Numbered from the stretch's first letter, positions 27,308-37,885 are shown. The stretch is 64,000 nt of DNA from a candidate division KSB1 bacterium (GCA_034506175.1 JAPDQB010000003.1:62001-126000); one strand, 5' to 3'. Numbers and translations: made by a program. The notes: a model not told the origin generated them from the letters alone.

Positions 27308-27526
27308 TGGTCTTATCCTCCTTTTGGGGAACGTGATGTGCAACTTGAATGAACGCTGTTCCAATAAAAACCTGGGTAACTCCAGTAATAATTCCAAGAA
27401 AAAGTTTCCACCATGCAACCGGATCCTTGGTAAACAGCCAAGCAATCAAAATAGCAAATGCAAACCCAAGCCTGCATTAACAAAAGCCTTGCCCACTTCA
27501 CTGTAAACTTCGCTGACAATTTTCAT
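27300..27526 (-). pseudogene. Small membrane protein gene with single-base frameshift
   Basis: The ATG at 27526 has a CCGGAGGAAGG ribosome site and reads MKIVSEVYSEVGKAFVNAGLG, then runs to a stop. One base missing in the GGGTTTG stretch puts the rest in another frame: FAFAILIAWLFTKDPVAWWK, a second hydrophobic stretch, and QVAHHVPQKEDKTNG. The restored product has about 75 residues and two membrane helices. The good ribosome site and the overlap with the next tiny gene argue it was once functional; frameshift, programmed slippage and sequence error are all possible. Confidence 0.55.
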
Positions 27527-27588
27527 TTCCTTCCTCCGGTTTGCCCAACAAAAAGATATGAGAAAAAATCGTGAACGTCAAGAATTGC

Positions 27589-27617
27589 TTGACAATGCTG
27601 GGCGCTTTCTGTATCTT
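27589..27617 (+). promoter_or_regulatory. Sigma70-type promoter of the M20 peptidase/YfcC operon
   Basis: TTGACA (27589-27594), exactly 17 bases, TATCTT (27612-27617). The -35 box is perfect consensus. The expected transcript start is near 27624, just before an inverted repeat. Confidence 0.7.
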
Positions 27618-27640
27618 GCCAGAAGTTTTTTCAATGAAAT

Positions 27641-27673
27641 CACCGACCGGTCGCTCTGAGTGACTGGTCGGTG
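27641..27673 (+). promoter_or_regulatory. Inverted repeat operator with GACCGGTC core
   Basis: CACCGACCGGTC and GACTGGTCGGTG are complementary at 11 of 12 positions around a 9-base loop, just downstream of the predicted start site. No T-run follows, so a repressor site is more likely than a terminator. The GACCGGTC core recurs at 37786, 37836 and 59794 next to other promoters. Confidence 0.55.
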
Positions 27674-27690
27674 AGGTTTCGGCATGCCAA

Positions 27691-28920
27691 ATGAATATCG
27701 TTTATCTTATGCCCACCACTATCTTCCAGGAACAACTGCAATCCCTGCTCGCCGATCTCGGCGTGATCGCTCTCGTTTGCGATCTCATTCGCGCGCCGAG
27801 CTATATCGGTTTGCCGCGCCAAGAGGAAAAAGTCGTCGCTGTCCTCGAAAAATATTTCGAGAAAAACGGCGTTGATTTTTCCATTGCCGAAATCCGCCCC
27901 GGCCGGCCCAACTTGTCGGCAGTCGTCCAAAGTCCGAAGCCAGGCGCTCATTTAATCTTGTGTGGTCACACCGATACCGTAGCGCCGAACAAGATCATGG
28001 CAATGGATCCGTTTGGCGCGGAAATTCGCGATGGCCGTATTTACGGCCGCGGCGCGGTGGATATGAAAGGCGCGGTGGCGGCAATGGCGGCGGCGTTGGT
28101 GGCGCTCAAAAAGTTGCAACTGCTCGAACGCGGCGCCGTCACGCTCGCGGCAGTGATCGATGAAGAAATGGAAAGCCTCGGCGCTGAAGCGTTGATTCGC
28201 AACGGCATCACCGCAGACGGCGCGATTGTCGGCGAGCCGACGCGCAATCAAATTGCCATCGGCCACAAGGGGTTGGAATGGCTCGAAATCGAATTTCTTG
28301 GCAAGGCCACGCACGGCGGAACGCCGGAAAAGGGCGTCAATGCGATTTCGGCGGCGGCAAGATTCGTGCGAATGATTGAAGAAGAGCTCGTCCCGCAATT
28401 TCAGACGCGGCGCCATGCCGTGCTCGGCCCGCCGACGATCAATATGGGCACCATTCACGGCGGTGATCAGCCGAGCACGGTTGCGGCGCGGTGCACGATT
28501 CAGCTCGACCGGCGCTGGGTGCCGATGGAAAATATTGAACAAGTTTTTGGCGAGCTTGAAGAAATTCTCAGCCGCGTGCGCGAAGCCATGCCTGGTTTGT
28601 CAACCGATTTGCGCCGCGTTGCCGGCGGCATGGCGACGATGGTTCACGGGCCTTTGGAAATTGCCGAAAACCACGCTTTGGTTCGCGCCGCGCAACAGGC
28701 CCGCGCCGCAATTTATGGCGACGCGGGAGTGCTTACATCTTTTCCCGCTTGGACGGATGCGGCGTTGCTTTCGCGCGAAGCGAATATTCCCTGCATCGTT
28801 TGCGGCCCGGGAGATTTGTCGCTCGCGCACTCGGCAGAGGAATCCATTGCCATAACCGAAGTCGAAGAAGCGGTGTATTTTTATGTGGCTGCCGCGAGGT
28901 ATTTTTTAGGGAATGCCTGA
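27691..28920 (+). CDS. M20 family metallopeptidase (ArgE/DapE/CPG2-like)
   Basis: 409 residues. Zinc-binding motifs: LILCGHTDTVAP (His/Asp), YGRGAVDMKGAVAAMAAAL (Asp), VIDEEMESLGAEAL (catalytic Glu-Glu) and GEPTRNQIAIGHKG. A dimerisation lid domain follows (ATHGGTPEKGVNAI). The family removes acyl or amino-acid groups from small peptides and N-acyl amino acids; the exact substrate cannot be told. The start could be the ATG at 27691 or 27709. The YfcC-like transporter follows 32 bases later, suggesting uptake and cleavage of an acylated amino acid or dipeptide. Controlled by the promoter and operator at 27589-27673. Confidence 0.88.
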   Translation: MNIVYLMPTTIFQEQLQSLLADLGVIALVCDLIRAPSYIGLPRQEEKVVAVLEKYFEKNGVDFSIAEIRPGRPNLSAVVQSPKPGAHLILCGHTDTVAPNKIMAMDPFGAEIRDGRIYGRGAVDMKGAVAAMAAALVALKKLQLLERGAVTLAAVIDEEMESLGAEALIRNGITADGAIVGEPTRNQIAIGHKGLEWLEIEFLGKATHGGTPEKGVNAISAAARFVRMIEEELVPQFQTRRHAVLGPPTINMGTIHGGDQPSTVAARCTIQLDRRWVPMENIEQVFGELEEILSRVREAMPGLSTDLRRVAGGMATMVHGPLEIAENHALVRAAQQARAAIYGDAGVLTSFPAWTDAALLSREANIPCIVCGPGDLSLAHSAEESIAITEVEEAVYFYVAAARYFLGNA

Positions 28921-28952
28921 TTGGGCTGTTTTGTTCACCAACACAAAATATT

Positions 28953-30332
28953 ATGAAACTCCGCCTTCCTCACACTTACGTTCTGCTTTTCTCTTTGCTC
29001 CTCATGGCCTCGGCTTCCACTCATTTCATTCCCGCGGGCGAATACAATCGAATTGAGAGAGACGGCCGCCAACTCGTCGAGCCGGGCTCCTATCATCTTG
29101 TCGAACCCAATCCGGCTGGTATTGACGATGTGTTCATGGCTTTTCCTCAGGGGCTGATTGAAGTTGCGTATATCGTCTTTTACATTTTTATCGTTGGCGG
29201 TGCTTTCGGCGTGATTGCCGGAACCGGTGCTATTGAGGCGGGCATTAATCTCATCGTCCGTCGCCTCGGCAACCATCAAGGCGCCGTCGTGCCGGTGCTG
29301 ACATTGATTTTCGCCATCGGCGGCGGCTCGTTTGGCATGGCCGAAGAAACCCTGCCGTTTTTGCCGGCGCTCGTCATCCTCAGCCGCTCGCTCGGATACG
29401 ACTCGGTGGTTGGCGGCGCCATCGCCCTGGTTGGCGCCGGCGCCGGTTTTGCCGGCGCTTTTCTCAATCCCTTTACCATCGGCGTCGCGCAGGGGATCGC
29501 CGGCCTGCCTTTGTTCTCCGGCGTCGAATTTCGCCTCGCCGTGTGGGCCGTTCTTACGGTGATCACCATGATTTTTATTTTGCGTTATGCGAAGAAAATC
29601 AAACGCTCGCCGCAGAGCAGCCCGGTTTACGCCATCGATCAAAAGCGGCCAGCCGTGACGGCAGATTTCACGCAGGCGAAATTGTCACGGCCGCAGGCGA
29701 TGGCGCTTTTGCTCTCCGCCGTTGCCTTTGGCTTTCTGATTGTTGGCGCGATGCAATGGGGCTGGGGAATCAACGAGCTATCCGGACTCTTTTTCGCGCT
29801 GGCCATTCTGGCCGGACCAATCGGCGGGCTTTCGCTCAATGATACGGCCGAGAAATTCATCGAAGGCGCGGCCTCGCTCGCCGGCGGTGCCTTGGTGGTG
29901 GGACTGGCGCGCGCGATTTTGGTCGTGCTATCGAACGCACGAGTGATTGATACGATCATGATGTCACTCTCCGGCGCGGTGAGCCACTTGCCTGCGGAGA
30001 TCAGCGTTGTCGGCATTTACGTTGTGCAGATTCTGCTGAATTTCATCGTGCCCTCCGGCAGCGGCCAGGCGGCGCTTTCGATTCCCATCCTCGCGCCGCT
30101 GTCGGATTTGCTCGGGGTGACAAAACAAACGATGGTGCTGGCGTATCAATTCGGCGACGGCTTCACCAACGTGTTCACGCCGACACAGGGCTATTTCATG
30201 GCGGGCCTGGCGTTGATCAGGATTCCGTGGCATATCTGGGCGCGGTGGATCTTTCCGCTTTTGCTGATTTGGTGGGGGGTTGGATTGGTCGCGCTGTTGG
30301 TGGCGCATGCGATGAGGTTGGGGCCGTTTTAA
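28953..30332 (+). CDS. YfcC-family membrane transporter
   Basis: 459 residues, about 11-12 membrane helices. Recognisable YfcC/DcuC-superfamily phrases: FIPAGEYNR early on, GGAFGVIAGTGAIEAGI, GGGSFGMAEETLPFLPALV, GAGAGFAGAFLNPFTIGVAQ, GLARAILVVL and FIVPSGSGQAALSIPI. The long frame continues upstream into the peptidase gene, but the first hydrophobic segment begins right after the ATG at 28953. Family members carry C4-dicarboxylates or amino acids; with the M20 peptidase next door the cargo is probably an amino-acid derivative (inference). Confidence 0.88.
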   Translation: MKLRLPHTYVLLFSLLLMASASTHFIPAGEYNRIERDGRQLVEPGSYHLVEPNPAGIDDVFMAFPQGLIEVAYIVFYIFIVGGAFGVIAGTGAIEAGINLIVRRLGNHQGAVVPVLTLIFAIGGGSFGMAEETLPFLPALVILSRSLGYDSVVGGAIALVGAGAGFAGAFLNPFTIGVAQGIAGLPLFSGVEFRLAVWAVLTVITMIFILRYAKKIKRSPQSSPVYAIDQKRPAVTADFTQAKLSRPQAMALLLSAVAFGFLIVGAMQWGWGINELSGLFFALAILAGPIGGLSLNDTAEKFIEGAASLAGGALVVGLARAILVVLSNARVIDTIMMSLSGAVSHLPAEISVVGIYVVQILLNFIVPSGSGQAALSIPILAPLSDLLGVTKQTMVLAYQFGDGFTNVFTPTQGYFMAGLALIRIPWHIWARWIFPLLLIWWGVGLVALLVAHAMRLGPF

Positions 30333-30401
30333 GCGGATTGGGTGAAGTCGAACCGTTGGCGTCATATCGTGCCCCCGCCTTATCCAGCATTGCCATGCAA
30401 T

Positions 30402-30452
30402 TGGGATTCTGAGAGAGGGAGAGAGCTTCCAAAAAACTCTCTTGCAATCCCA
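30402..30452. terminator. Possible bidirectional terminator between transporter gene and enolase
   Basis: TGGGATT (30402-30408) and AATCCCA (30446-30452) pair, with an inner GAGAGA/TCTCTT partial match. The hairpin lies between convergent genes and contains an A6 run rather than a flanking T-run. Confidence 0.3.
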
Positions 30453-30475
30453 GAGCGCGATGCCTGAAGGCATTC

Positions 30476-31771
<1,296 letters not shown>

Positions 31772-31873
31772 TTATATGAAAAAGCATGAAAAGCAAAGCA
31801 TATAACGCCGATCTGGCAATTTGCGCTCAGCCGATCACGCATTGTAAAAATTGTTCATTGCTCCTCTGGTGCC

Positions 31874-32193
31874 TTATGGAAGTGGGATTTCTAGAAACGT
31901 TCCAGGCTGAATGACGTGCAACGATTGCTCAATAGCAGAAATAAGCTGGGCAACAATAGGGACCTTGTTGCTAGGCAAAATAATCACGGATAATTTTTTT
32001 TGCCTGTGAGATTCTGCTGAAAGGGGAGATTTTGATCTGTTGAAACTAAAACGTCAAACTGGCCTTCAGCCAAGTCGAGCAGCTTTCCGTTTTTTATGCC
32101 CGCCCAACCCAGTTCTTGAACGGTGCGGATGAAAAATTGAGGCAACCGCCTTTTTACCAAGCGGGGCGTGCATTCATCCAGCAAGATTTTCAA
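31874..32193 (-). pseudogene. DUF5615 PIN-like toxin gene with frameshift in an A8 tract
   Basis: From the ATG at 32193 the frame reads MKILLDECTPRLVKRRLPQF, has VLVSTDQNLPFQQNLTGKK and then stops at 31984 after 69 residues. One extra A in the run of eight (minus strand) would continue into LSVIILPSNKVPIVAQLI, ending FLEIPLP at 31874, about 106 residues as in the family. The DEC and STDQN acidic positions are intact. Its start overlaps the DUF433 stop by four bases. Homopolymer slippage, a loss-of-function mutation or a sequence error could explain it. Confidence 0.7.
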
Positions 32194-32435
32194 TTTGGTT
32201 TCTCCAATCTTGCAAGAGTGGATTTGTAAAACTCAAGAATCTGCAGCGCCTGCTCGCGCGTGACCGTAGGGAAATTATCGAGAAATTCATCCAGTGTCAG
32301 GCCGGCTTCGATATTGTTCATTAACGCGTCAACAGGTACACGCGTTCCTCGGAAAACAGGCGTCCCGCTGACAATCTCGGGATCGATTGTAATCGGCAGG
32401 CGCTCCAGCTCGCTTGCTTCAATCACTAACAGCAT
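32190..32435 (-). CDS. DUF433 antitoxin-like protein (second pair)
   Basis: 81 residues with the DUF433 signature ITIDPEIVSGTPVFRGTRVP, then VDALMNNIEAGLTLDEFLDNFP and VTREQALQILEFYKS. It precedes and overlaps the DUF5615 gene by ATGA. It differs from the pair at 15255-15871, so the two are distinct modules rather than a recent copy. Likely antitoxin and repressor of the pair; this is family-based inference. Confidence 0.8.
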   Translation of the reverse strand: MLLVIEASELERLPITIDPEIVSGTPVFRGTRVPVDALMNNIEAGLTLDEFLDNFPTVTREQALQILEFYKSTLARLEKPN

Positions 32436-32609
32436 AAGGTTCCCTTGAGATGTGATGACAACTCTCTATTTTTATTTTTTGTCAAGCGTGAAAAGCGGAT
32501 AAAGTCACAACTGACTAATGAGTTACAAATCAATTTAAAAAATCATCTTGAAAAAATCAAGCCTGGAACCTCGGGTCATTCGGGCGTTTGGCTCCTTGCG
32601 ATAGCGTTT

Positions 32610-34028
32610 TTAAATCACTTCTACCTTAATCAAATTCGTCGTGCTCTGTTCGCTCGGCGGCACGCCGGCGGTGATCAGCACGGTGTCGCCGGCTTTGACC
32701 AAGCCGGTGCTCAGCGCTTCGCTTTTGCAGCGGGCAATCAAATCATCGGAGTTGTCATGCGGTTCCGGGTTATAAAGCGGATGAACGCCCCAAACGAGGC
32801 TAAGCCAGTGCACCGTTTCCAGTCGGTAACTCGTGGCTATGATCGGCGCTTGGGGCCGGAAGCGCGAAATCAGGCGCGCGGTGCTGCCGGATCGCGTTGG
32901 CGTCAGAATCGCCGCCACTTTTAAATAATGCGCCATGGACACGACGGCGTGGCTTACGGCTTCCGCAATAGTTGGATGCTCCAGATTTTCGTCGACAATA
33001 CTTTCGCGCGGAGGCAATACGGCTTCCGTCGTGCGCAAAATTTTGTCCATGACTTGCACGGCTTGCACCGGATATTTTCCGACGGCCGTTTCTTCGGAAA
33101 GCATCACCGCATCGGTGCCGTCCAGCACGGCGTTGGCCACGTCGTTCGCCTCGGCGCGTGTCGGCCGCGGCTCTTCAACCATCGATTTGAGCATTTGCGT
33201 CGCCGTGATCACCGGCTTGCCAACACGGTTGCATTTTTTGATAATCTCCTTTTGCACCAGCGGTACATTTTCCAACGGGGTTTCGACCGCGAGATCACCG
33301 CGCGCGATCATGACACCGTCGGCGGCCTCGATAATCGCGTCGATCTTTTGCAGCGCTTCGTGCTTCTCGATTTTGGCGATGATCGGCGCCGTGCGCTTTT
33401 TCGCCGCCATCACCTCCTTGACGCGCTGAATATCATTCGCTTCGCGCACGAACGACAGCGCCACATAATCGACGCCGGCGTCGAGGCCAAATTCCAAATC
33501 GATTTTGTCTTTTTCCGTCAAAGCCGGAATCGGCAGCGAAGTTTGCGGCAGATTGATGCCTTTTTTTGCGCTGAGCGCGCCACCATCGATCACCCGGCAG
33601 CGCAAGTCGGTTTCGTTCTTGTCGATAACCTGCAGTTGAATCGCACCGTCGGCAAGCAAAATGCTGTCACCGAGTTTTACGTGGCTCGGCAGATCGCGAT
33701 AGCTTGTCGAAACTTCACGGGCGTCGCCCGGCACCTCCCGATTGGTGAGAATGAAAATATCGCCGGATTTCAAAAACACCGGGGCCGTCATCACACCGGT
33801 GCGCAATTTTGGCCCGCTCAAATCCTGCAAGATCGCGATGGGCAGTTTTTTCCGCGCCGCGATCTCGAGCAGGCGCTTGATCCGCTGTTGATGCTCGTCG
33901 CGCGTTCCGTGTGAAAAATTGAGGCGCGCGACGTTCATGCCGGCGTCCATCAACGCTGCCAGCATTTCCGGCGAATCCGTGGCCGGGCCGATGGTGCAAA
34001 CAATTTTCGTTCGGCGCAGGATGGGCAT
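32610..34028 (-). CDS. pyk: Pyruvate kinase
   Basis: 472 residues. Transfers phosphate from phosphoenolpyruvate to ADP. Motifs: RTKIVCTIGPATDSPEML, GMNVARLNFSHG, DLSGPKLRTG, IIAKIEKHEAL (catalytic Lys), DGVMIARGDLAVETP (metal-binding Glu/Asp), KPVITATQMLKSM and DAVMLSEETAVGKYP. The C-terminal allosteric domain (TRSGSTARLISRFRP) is complete. The Uma2 gene lies upstream with a five-base gap, so the two may be co-transcribed. Confidence 0.97.
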   Translation of the reverse strand: MPILRRTKIVCTIGPATDSPEMLAALMDAGMNVARLNFSHGTRDEHQQRIKRLLEIAARKKLPIAILQDLSGPKLRTGVMTAPVFLKSGDIFILTNREVPGDAREVSTSYRDLPSHVKLGDSILLADGAIQLQVIDKNETDLRCRVIDGGALSAKKGINLPQTSLPIPALTEKDKIDLEFGLDAGVDYVALSFVREANDIQRVKEVMAAKKRTAPIIAKIEKHEALQKIDAIIEAADGVMIARGDLAVETPLENVPLVQKEIIKKCNRVGKPVITATQMLKSMVEEPRPTRAEANDVANAVLDGTDAVMLSEETAVGKYPVQAVQVMDKILRTTEAVLPPRESIVDENLEHPTIAEAVSHAVVSMAHYLKVAAILTPTRSGSTARLISRFRPQAPIIATSYRLETVHWLSLVWGVHPLYNPEPHDNSDDLIARCKSEALSTGLVKAGDTVLITAGVPPSEQSTTNLIKVEVI

Positions 34029-34033
34029 GATGC

Positions 34034-34672
34034 TTAATCGGGCACGGGAATGCCCTCGAAAATTTTGCCGACGGGCAATTCAAATCCAGGGAGAAGATCG
34101 GGAGCGGTCAAGACATCGCGAACCCGTTGATAGGTGTTTAATGAAGCACACGTCCAAACCTCGCGTTTTTTGGGAAAAACCAGCCAAACCATTCGGCTAC
34201 CCTGCTGAAGATATTCATCAACTTTGTCCATCATTTCTTCCGATCTCTCATCCGGAAAAATAATTTCAATAGCCAAATCTGGCGCGCCATCCGGAAAACG
34301 ATACCAGTTTTTCGGCGAGCGTTCTTTTTTTACGAAAGCAATGTCGGGAATTCGTGACTCACCGGGGCGATCCGGCCAAAGACGAAAATTGGTTTCGGTA
34401 ATCACTTCGCCGATGGGATGCTGTTGCAAATAGAGATCAAGCTCACGGGCGATTCTTGTTTGGATTTTTCCATGCGCAAAGTTTGCCATCTTGAAAACCA
34501 CCTTTCCGTTATAAAGTTCAGCCGGATAAGGCAGCGACATTTTTTCCAGCTCATCAACAGTGACGTCCGTGCGTTCTTCGATGGGCAGACGTTCGGAAGG
34601 AATGGCGTTTTCGGCGGCAAATGAATAGGTCGCACGCGGCGGCGTTTCAACCGTCATATTCACCTCGGCCAT
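34034..34672 (-). CDS. Uma2-family (DUF820) PD-(D/E)XK nuclease-like protein
   Basis: 212 residues. The Uma2 core is visible: ELYNGKVVFKMANFAHGKIQ, NFRLWPDRPGESRIPDIAFVKKER (Asp), DLAIEIIFPDERSEEMMDKVDEYLQQG (Glu-x-Ile) and VWLVFPKKREVWTC. These match the restriction-endonuclease-like fold, but the function of the family is poorly known; it is abundant in cyanobacteria and FCB bacteria. The early part (DELEKMSLPYPAELYNGK) is typical. It sits directly upstream of pyk, probably by chance. Confidence 0.85.
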   Translation of the reverse strand: MAEVNMTVETPPRATYSFAAENAIPSERLPIEERTDVTVDELEKMSLPYPAELYNGKVVFKMANFAHGKIQTRIARELDLYLQQHPIGEVITETNFRLWPDRPGESRIPDIAFVKKERSPKNWYRFPDGAPDLAIEIIFPDERSEEMMDKVDEYLQQGSRMVWLVFPKKREVWTCASLNTYQRVRDVLTAPDLLPGFELPVGKIFEGIPVPD

Positions 34673-34816
34673 TTTACTCTCCTATACAGTTGGGAAATTA
34701 ACTGAACGTAATTGACACCCAAAAGATAAATGAAAAAAACCGGAAAAGCAAGCGGAGCAAGGGGCAAATCGAAATTGTAAAAAACTTGCCCTTTGCAAAT
34801 TGCCCCTTGCAATTTG

Positions 34817-37504
34817 TTACGGCCAATACCTCGGATCCTGGCTCCAGGCCTGTTCGACCGGCTTCAAGCGATCTTTATATTTTTTGATGTTGAAATTGAA
34901 ACGATAAGCGATGTTCAAAAAGCTTGAAACACAATCGTAGTCCTGCTCGATTTGCGGGGCGGCGAGAATGCGGTCGATCAAACCGTCGAGATGCTGCTGT
35001 AAAATCGCAAAAATGTGGTTCTGAATCGAGGTTTCGTCCAGCGCCAATTTCAAGCGATCGGCGATATCGACCAGCTCGGCAATTTCCTTGCAAGCCTGGC
35101 CGGTGCCGTTTTGAAACAGGTGTTGCAGGCGCTGCTCGATCATGTCTTGAAAAAGTTGCGACGGCTGCCGGTTTTCGAGTTGCAGGCCGAGCCGGCGCGC
35201 GGTGCGGGCGATTTCGAGACAGGATTTGTAGGCTTCCGGATCGGTGACATTGTGCAGCTTCATGATTTCCTCGCGCAACTGGCGGCTCAACGTGTGGCGC
35301 GCCGGCACCGAAAGCTCGGCGGGGAGGGTGGCGCCAAGTTCGCGCAAGGCCAGCATCTGGTGGCGATTTTGCTGGTAGATGCGCGCGTAAAATTCGCTGA
35401 TTTCCGACAGGCGGCCTTCGAGCAAAATATTGATGACCTGTTGCCGCTCCTCGGCCAGCATGGCGCCCAAATCAAACGCCTCGCCGCCCCAGCGCTGTGG
35501 CAGCATGTCGATAAGTTGCTGTTCGTGCTTGGAAAAATCCGCGATCAACGCCTCCCGCGCTTCGGCGTAATTCCAGCCTGCCAGGCCGGCCAGGCTGCCG
35601 GCGGGACCATCAAGCCGACGCACGAAACACTTGACGCCTTCGCCGGCACCGTGATTGATCAAGGCGAAAGCATACGTGTGCTTCGAGGTGGTCACGCCGG
35701 ACTGCACCTCGACGCGGCCGATCATCAGCGTCGTCTGTTCGGTGCGTTTCTCGACCAGGTCCGAGCGCTGAATCGAATAATGATAAAGCCGCTCCTGCGC
35801 CGGGGCGCCCGCAAACAGTGTGCGAATGGCATGCGTATTCACCACCCGTGGAAACGTCACCATGGAGGGTTTGACCAATTTTTTATAAACATTTTCGCCG
35901 TGTTTGTATTCCGTCATGTTGCTGCGCGCCTTCTTGAGATCAGCGAGAAAGCGCTCTTCATACGAGCGGCCGCTGAGATTTTCGGCCAGGCGCAGCGCGC
36001 GCGCGGCATATTGAATCACCTGCACGGTCTCGATGCCGGAAAGCTCGGTGAAAAACCAGCCGCAGCTGGTGTACATCAGTTGCGTCTGGCGCTGCATTTC
36101 CATGAGGTTGATCATGTCGATGCGCTGGGAATCTGAAAGCGGATGCTTCTGATGTTTCGCCAGAAACTCGTCGAAACTTTCCGGGGTGCGGCGGAGAATC
36201 ACCTCGATATAATCGTTCCGCGCCTCCCAAACGTCCTTCAGCAGCGGCGCACCGATTTCCTCAGTAAGCCCGGCCAGTTCATCACGCAGATTGTCGAGCG
36301 CCTGGCGCAGCGGAGCGCGCCATTCCTGATTCCACTCCGGTGGGCCGTCGCCGCGGCAGCCGCAATGGCGGCTCCAGCGGCCGAGGCCGTGCGCGCAGCT
36401 CCAGGCAGTGCCCTCGCCGTTCGGGCCTTCTTTCAGCTCGACTTCCATCAAAGGCGGATTTTCCGCGAGAAACTCGGCGTAGTTGGTGACGCGGATGTGG
36501 CGCTGCGGCGCTTCGATATGCAGCAAATACGCCAGGCCCATTTCACCATGGCGCTCATGATGGCCGTAGGTTTCGCCGTCGGTCGCAATCGAAACCAATT
36601 CCGGCGGGGTCGAGCCGTTATTGCTGAAGCAATCGTCGATGCGCTGTGAAAAGTTTTTGGCGTCGCGCAGCAGATGCTCGAAGCTGACGCCACGCGATAA
36701 CCCGCCATGGTAGAAAAAAATATCGAGGTACCGATTGATGAGACGATTACCAGCGGCATCTTTGTCAAACCAGCGATAAGCCTGTCGCGTGTCGATTTCG
36801 CCGTGTTCGACGCCGGTCCACTCGCCGGCGTGGAAGGCATTGCTGGATGCTGGATGCTCGATGCTGGCTGCGCCCGCCGGCGTCGCTGGTTGCTGGCTGC
36901 GCCCGTCGGGGTCGCTGGTTGTGGGTTGCTCGAGCTTGGAAATAAAAAAAGGGCGAACCCGCTTGGCTTGATGCGGCGAAAGAATGACGAACTTCATGCC
37001 GTGATCGATGAGCACGCGCAGCGTCGCGTCGTTTACCGCGGTTTCGGGAAGCCACATCGCCTCTGGCTCGCGGCCAAAGCGGTAGCGAAAATCAGCCAGG
37101 CCCCAGCGCACTTGCGTGATCTTATCGCGCGCATTGCACAGCGGCAAAATCGCGTGATTGTAAGCCTGGGCAATGGCGTTGCCGTGGCCGCTGCAGCGCG
37201 CCGCGCTCAGTTTGTCGGCTTCGAGAATGCGGCGATAAACCGCCGGACCGTGGCGTTCCAGCCAGCTCAGCAGCGTCGGCCCGAAATTGAAACTCAGGTG
37301 CGCATAATTGTTGACGATGGTGGTGATGCGGCCGGCCTGATCGAGAATCCGCGCGAACGCATTCGTGCGGTAGCTCTCGGCATTGATGCGTTCATTCCAA
37401 TCGTGATACGGTTGCGCGCTGTCCTGCCGCTCGATTGCTTCCGTCCACGCATTTTCGCGCGGCGGCTGGTAAAAATGACCGTGAATGACCAAACATTTGC
37501 TCAT
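34817..37504 (-). CDS. Glycoside hydrolase family 57-like protein with DUF3536
   Basis: 895 residues. The ATG at 37504 gives MSKCLVIHGHFYQPPRENAW, the GH57 start; GAGGA lies upstream and an earlier frame extension is unlikely. Residues ~1-400 are GH57-like (HGHFYQPPREN, HLSFNFGPTLLSWLE, DGETYGHHERHGEMG). The remainder is DUF3536 (IETVQVIQYAARALRLAENLSG, YKSCLEIARTARRLGLQLE). GH57 enzymes act on alpha-glucans such as glycogen; DUF3536 has no known activity. About 25 residues around 200-230 are a low-complexity Ser/Gln/Pro/Ala insertion (36838-36940). Confidence 0.9.
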   Translation of the reverse strand: MSKCLVIHGHFYQPPRENAWTEAIERQDSAQPYHDWNERINAESYRTNAFARILDQAGRITTIVNNYAHLSFNFGPTLLSWLERHGPAVYRRILEADKLSAARCSGHGNAIAQAYNHAILPLCNARDKITQVRWGLADFRYRFGREPEAMWLPETAVNDATLRVLIDHGMKFVILSPHQAKRVRPFFISKLEQPTTSDPDGRSQQPATPAGAASIEHPASSNAFHAGEWTGVEHGEIDTRQAYRWFDKDAAGNRLINRYLDIFFYHGGLSRGVSFEHLLRDAKNFSQRIDDCFSNNGSTPPELVSIATDGETYGHHERHGEMGLAYLLHIEAPQRHIRVTNYAEFLAENPPLMEVELKEGPNGEGTAWSCAHGLGRWSRHCGCRGDGPPEWNQEWRAPLRQALDNLRDELAGLTEEIGAPLLKDVWEARNDYIEVILRRTPESFDEFLAKHQKHPLSDSQRIDMINLMEMQRQTQLMYTSCGWFFTELSGIETVQVIQYAARALRLAENLSGRSYEERFLADLKKARSNMTEYKHGENVYKKLVKPSMVTFPRVVNTHAIRTLFAGAPAQERLYHYSIQRSDLVEKRTEQTTLMIGRVEVQSGVTTSKHTYAFALINHGAGEGVKCFVRRLDGPAGSLAGLAGWNYAEAREALIADFSKHEQQLIDMLPQRWGGEAFDLGAMLAEERQQVINILLEGRLSEISEFYARIYQQNRHQMLALRELGATLPAELSVPARHTLSRQLREEIMKLHNVTDPEAYKSCLEIARTARRLGLQLENRQPSQLFQDMIEQRLQHLFQNGTGQACKEIAELVDIADRLKLALDETSIQNHIFAILQQHLDGLIDRILAAPQIEQDYDCVSSFLNIAYRFNFNIKKYKDRLKPVEQAWSQDPRYWP

Positions 37505-37784
37505 TAAAGCGTCCTCATAAAATTCGCCACATGACACGAAGCGCACAGGGCATGGCTGCGAAAAAGTCGGGCCATACGCTATGCGCTTTTTTTAAAACGG
37601 CGATTTGACCGTCGCTCCGGCTGTTTATAAACGCACAACCATGCCTGGCTTCAGCGACCAGTCAAGACGTTTCTGCATAACAGAATACGAAATTTTACCC
37701 AAAATCGCAAGCCCGGAAATCACCGCCAGTTTAAAAAATGACAAAATGTAAATTCGCCGCCGGTAAGTGTGTTTGGAAAGTCAC

Positions 37785-37847
37785 TGACCGGTCACTCTTT
37801 GTGCGTAAAATTGCTGGATTTCAAAAAATTTAAGTGACCGGTCGGTC
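37785..37847. promoter_or_regulatory. Pair of GACCGGTC palindromes
   Basis: TGACCGGTCA at 37785-37794 (inside AGTCACTGACCGGTCACT) and TGACCGGTCGGTC at 37835-37847, about 50 bases apart (five helical turns). A further half site CCGGTCA (37878-37884) abuts the -35 box at 37886. The layout suits a dimeric TetR-like repressor or activator. Confidence 0.5.
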
Positions 37848-37885
37848 GCAGTTTTCCATATTGTCCAAAATTTTTTCCGGTCAAA

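Noticed and set aside
27313-27519. Minus-strand ORF with many Trp, Tyr and Cys
   Set aside because: It is the wrong frame of the frameshifted two-helix gene at 27300-27526, whose start has the strong ribosome site.
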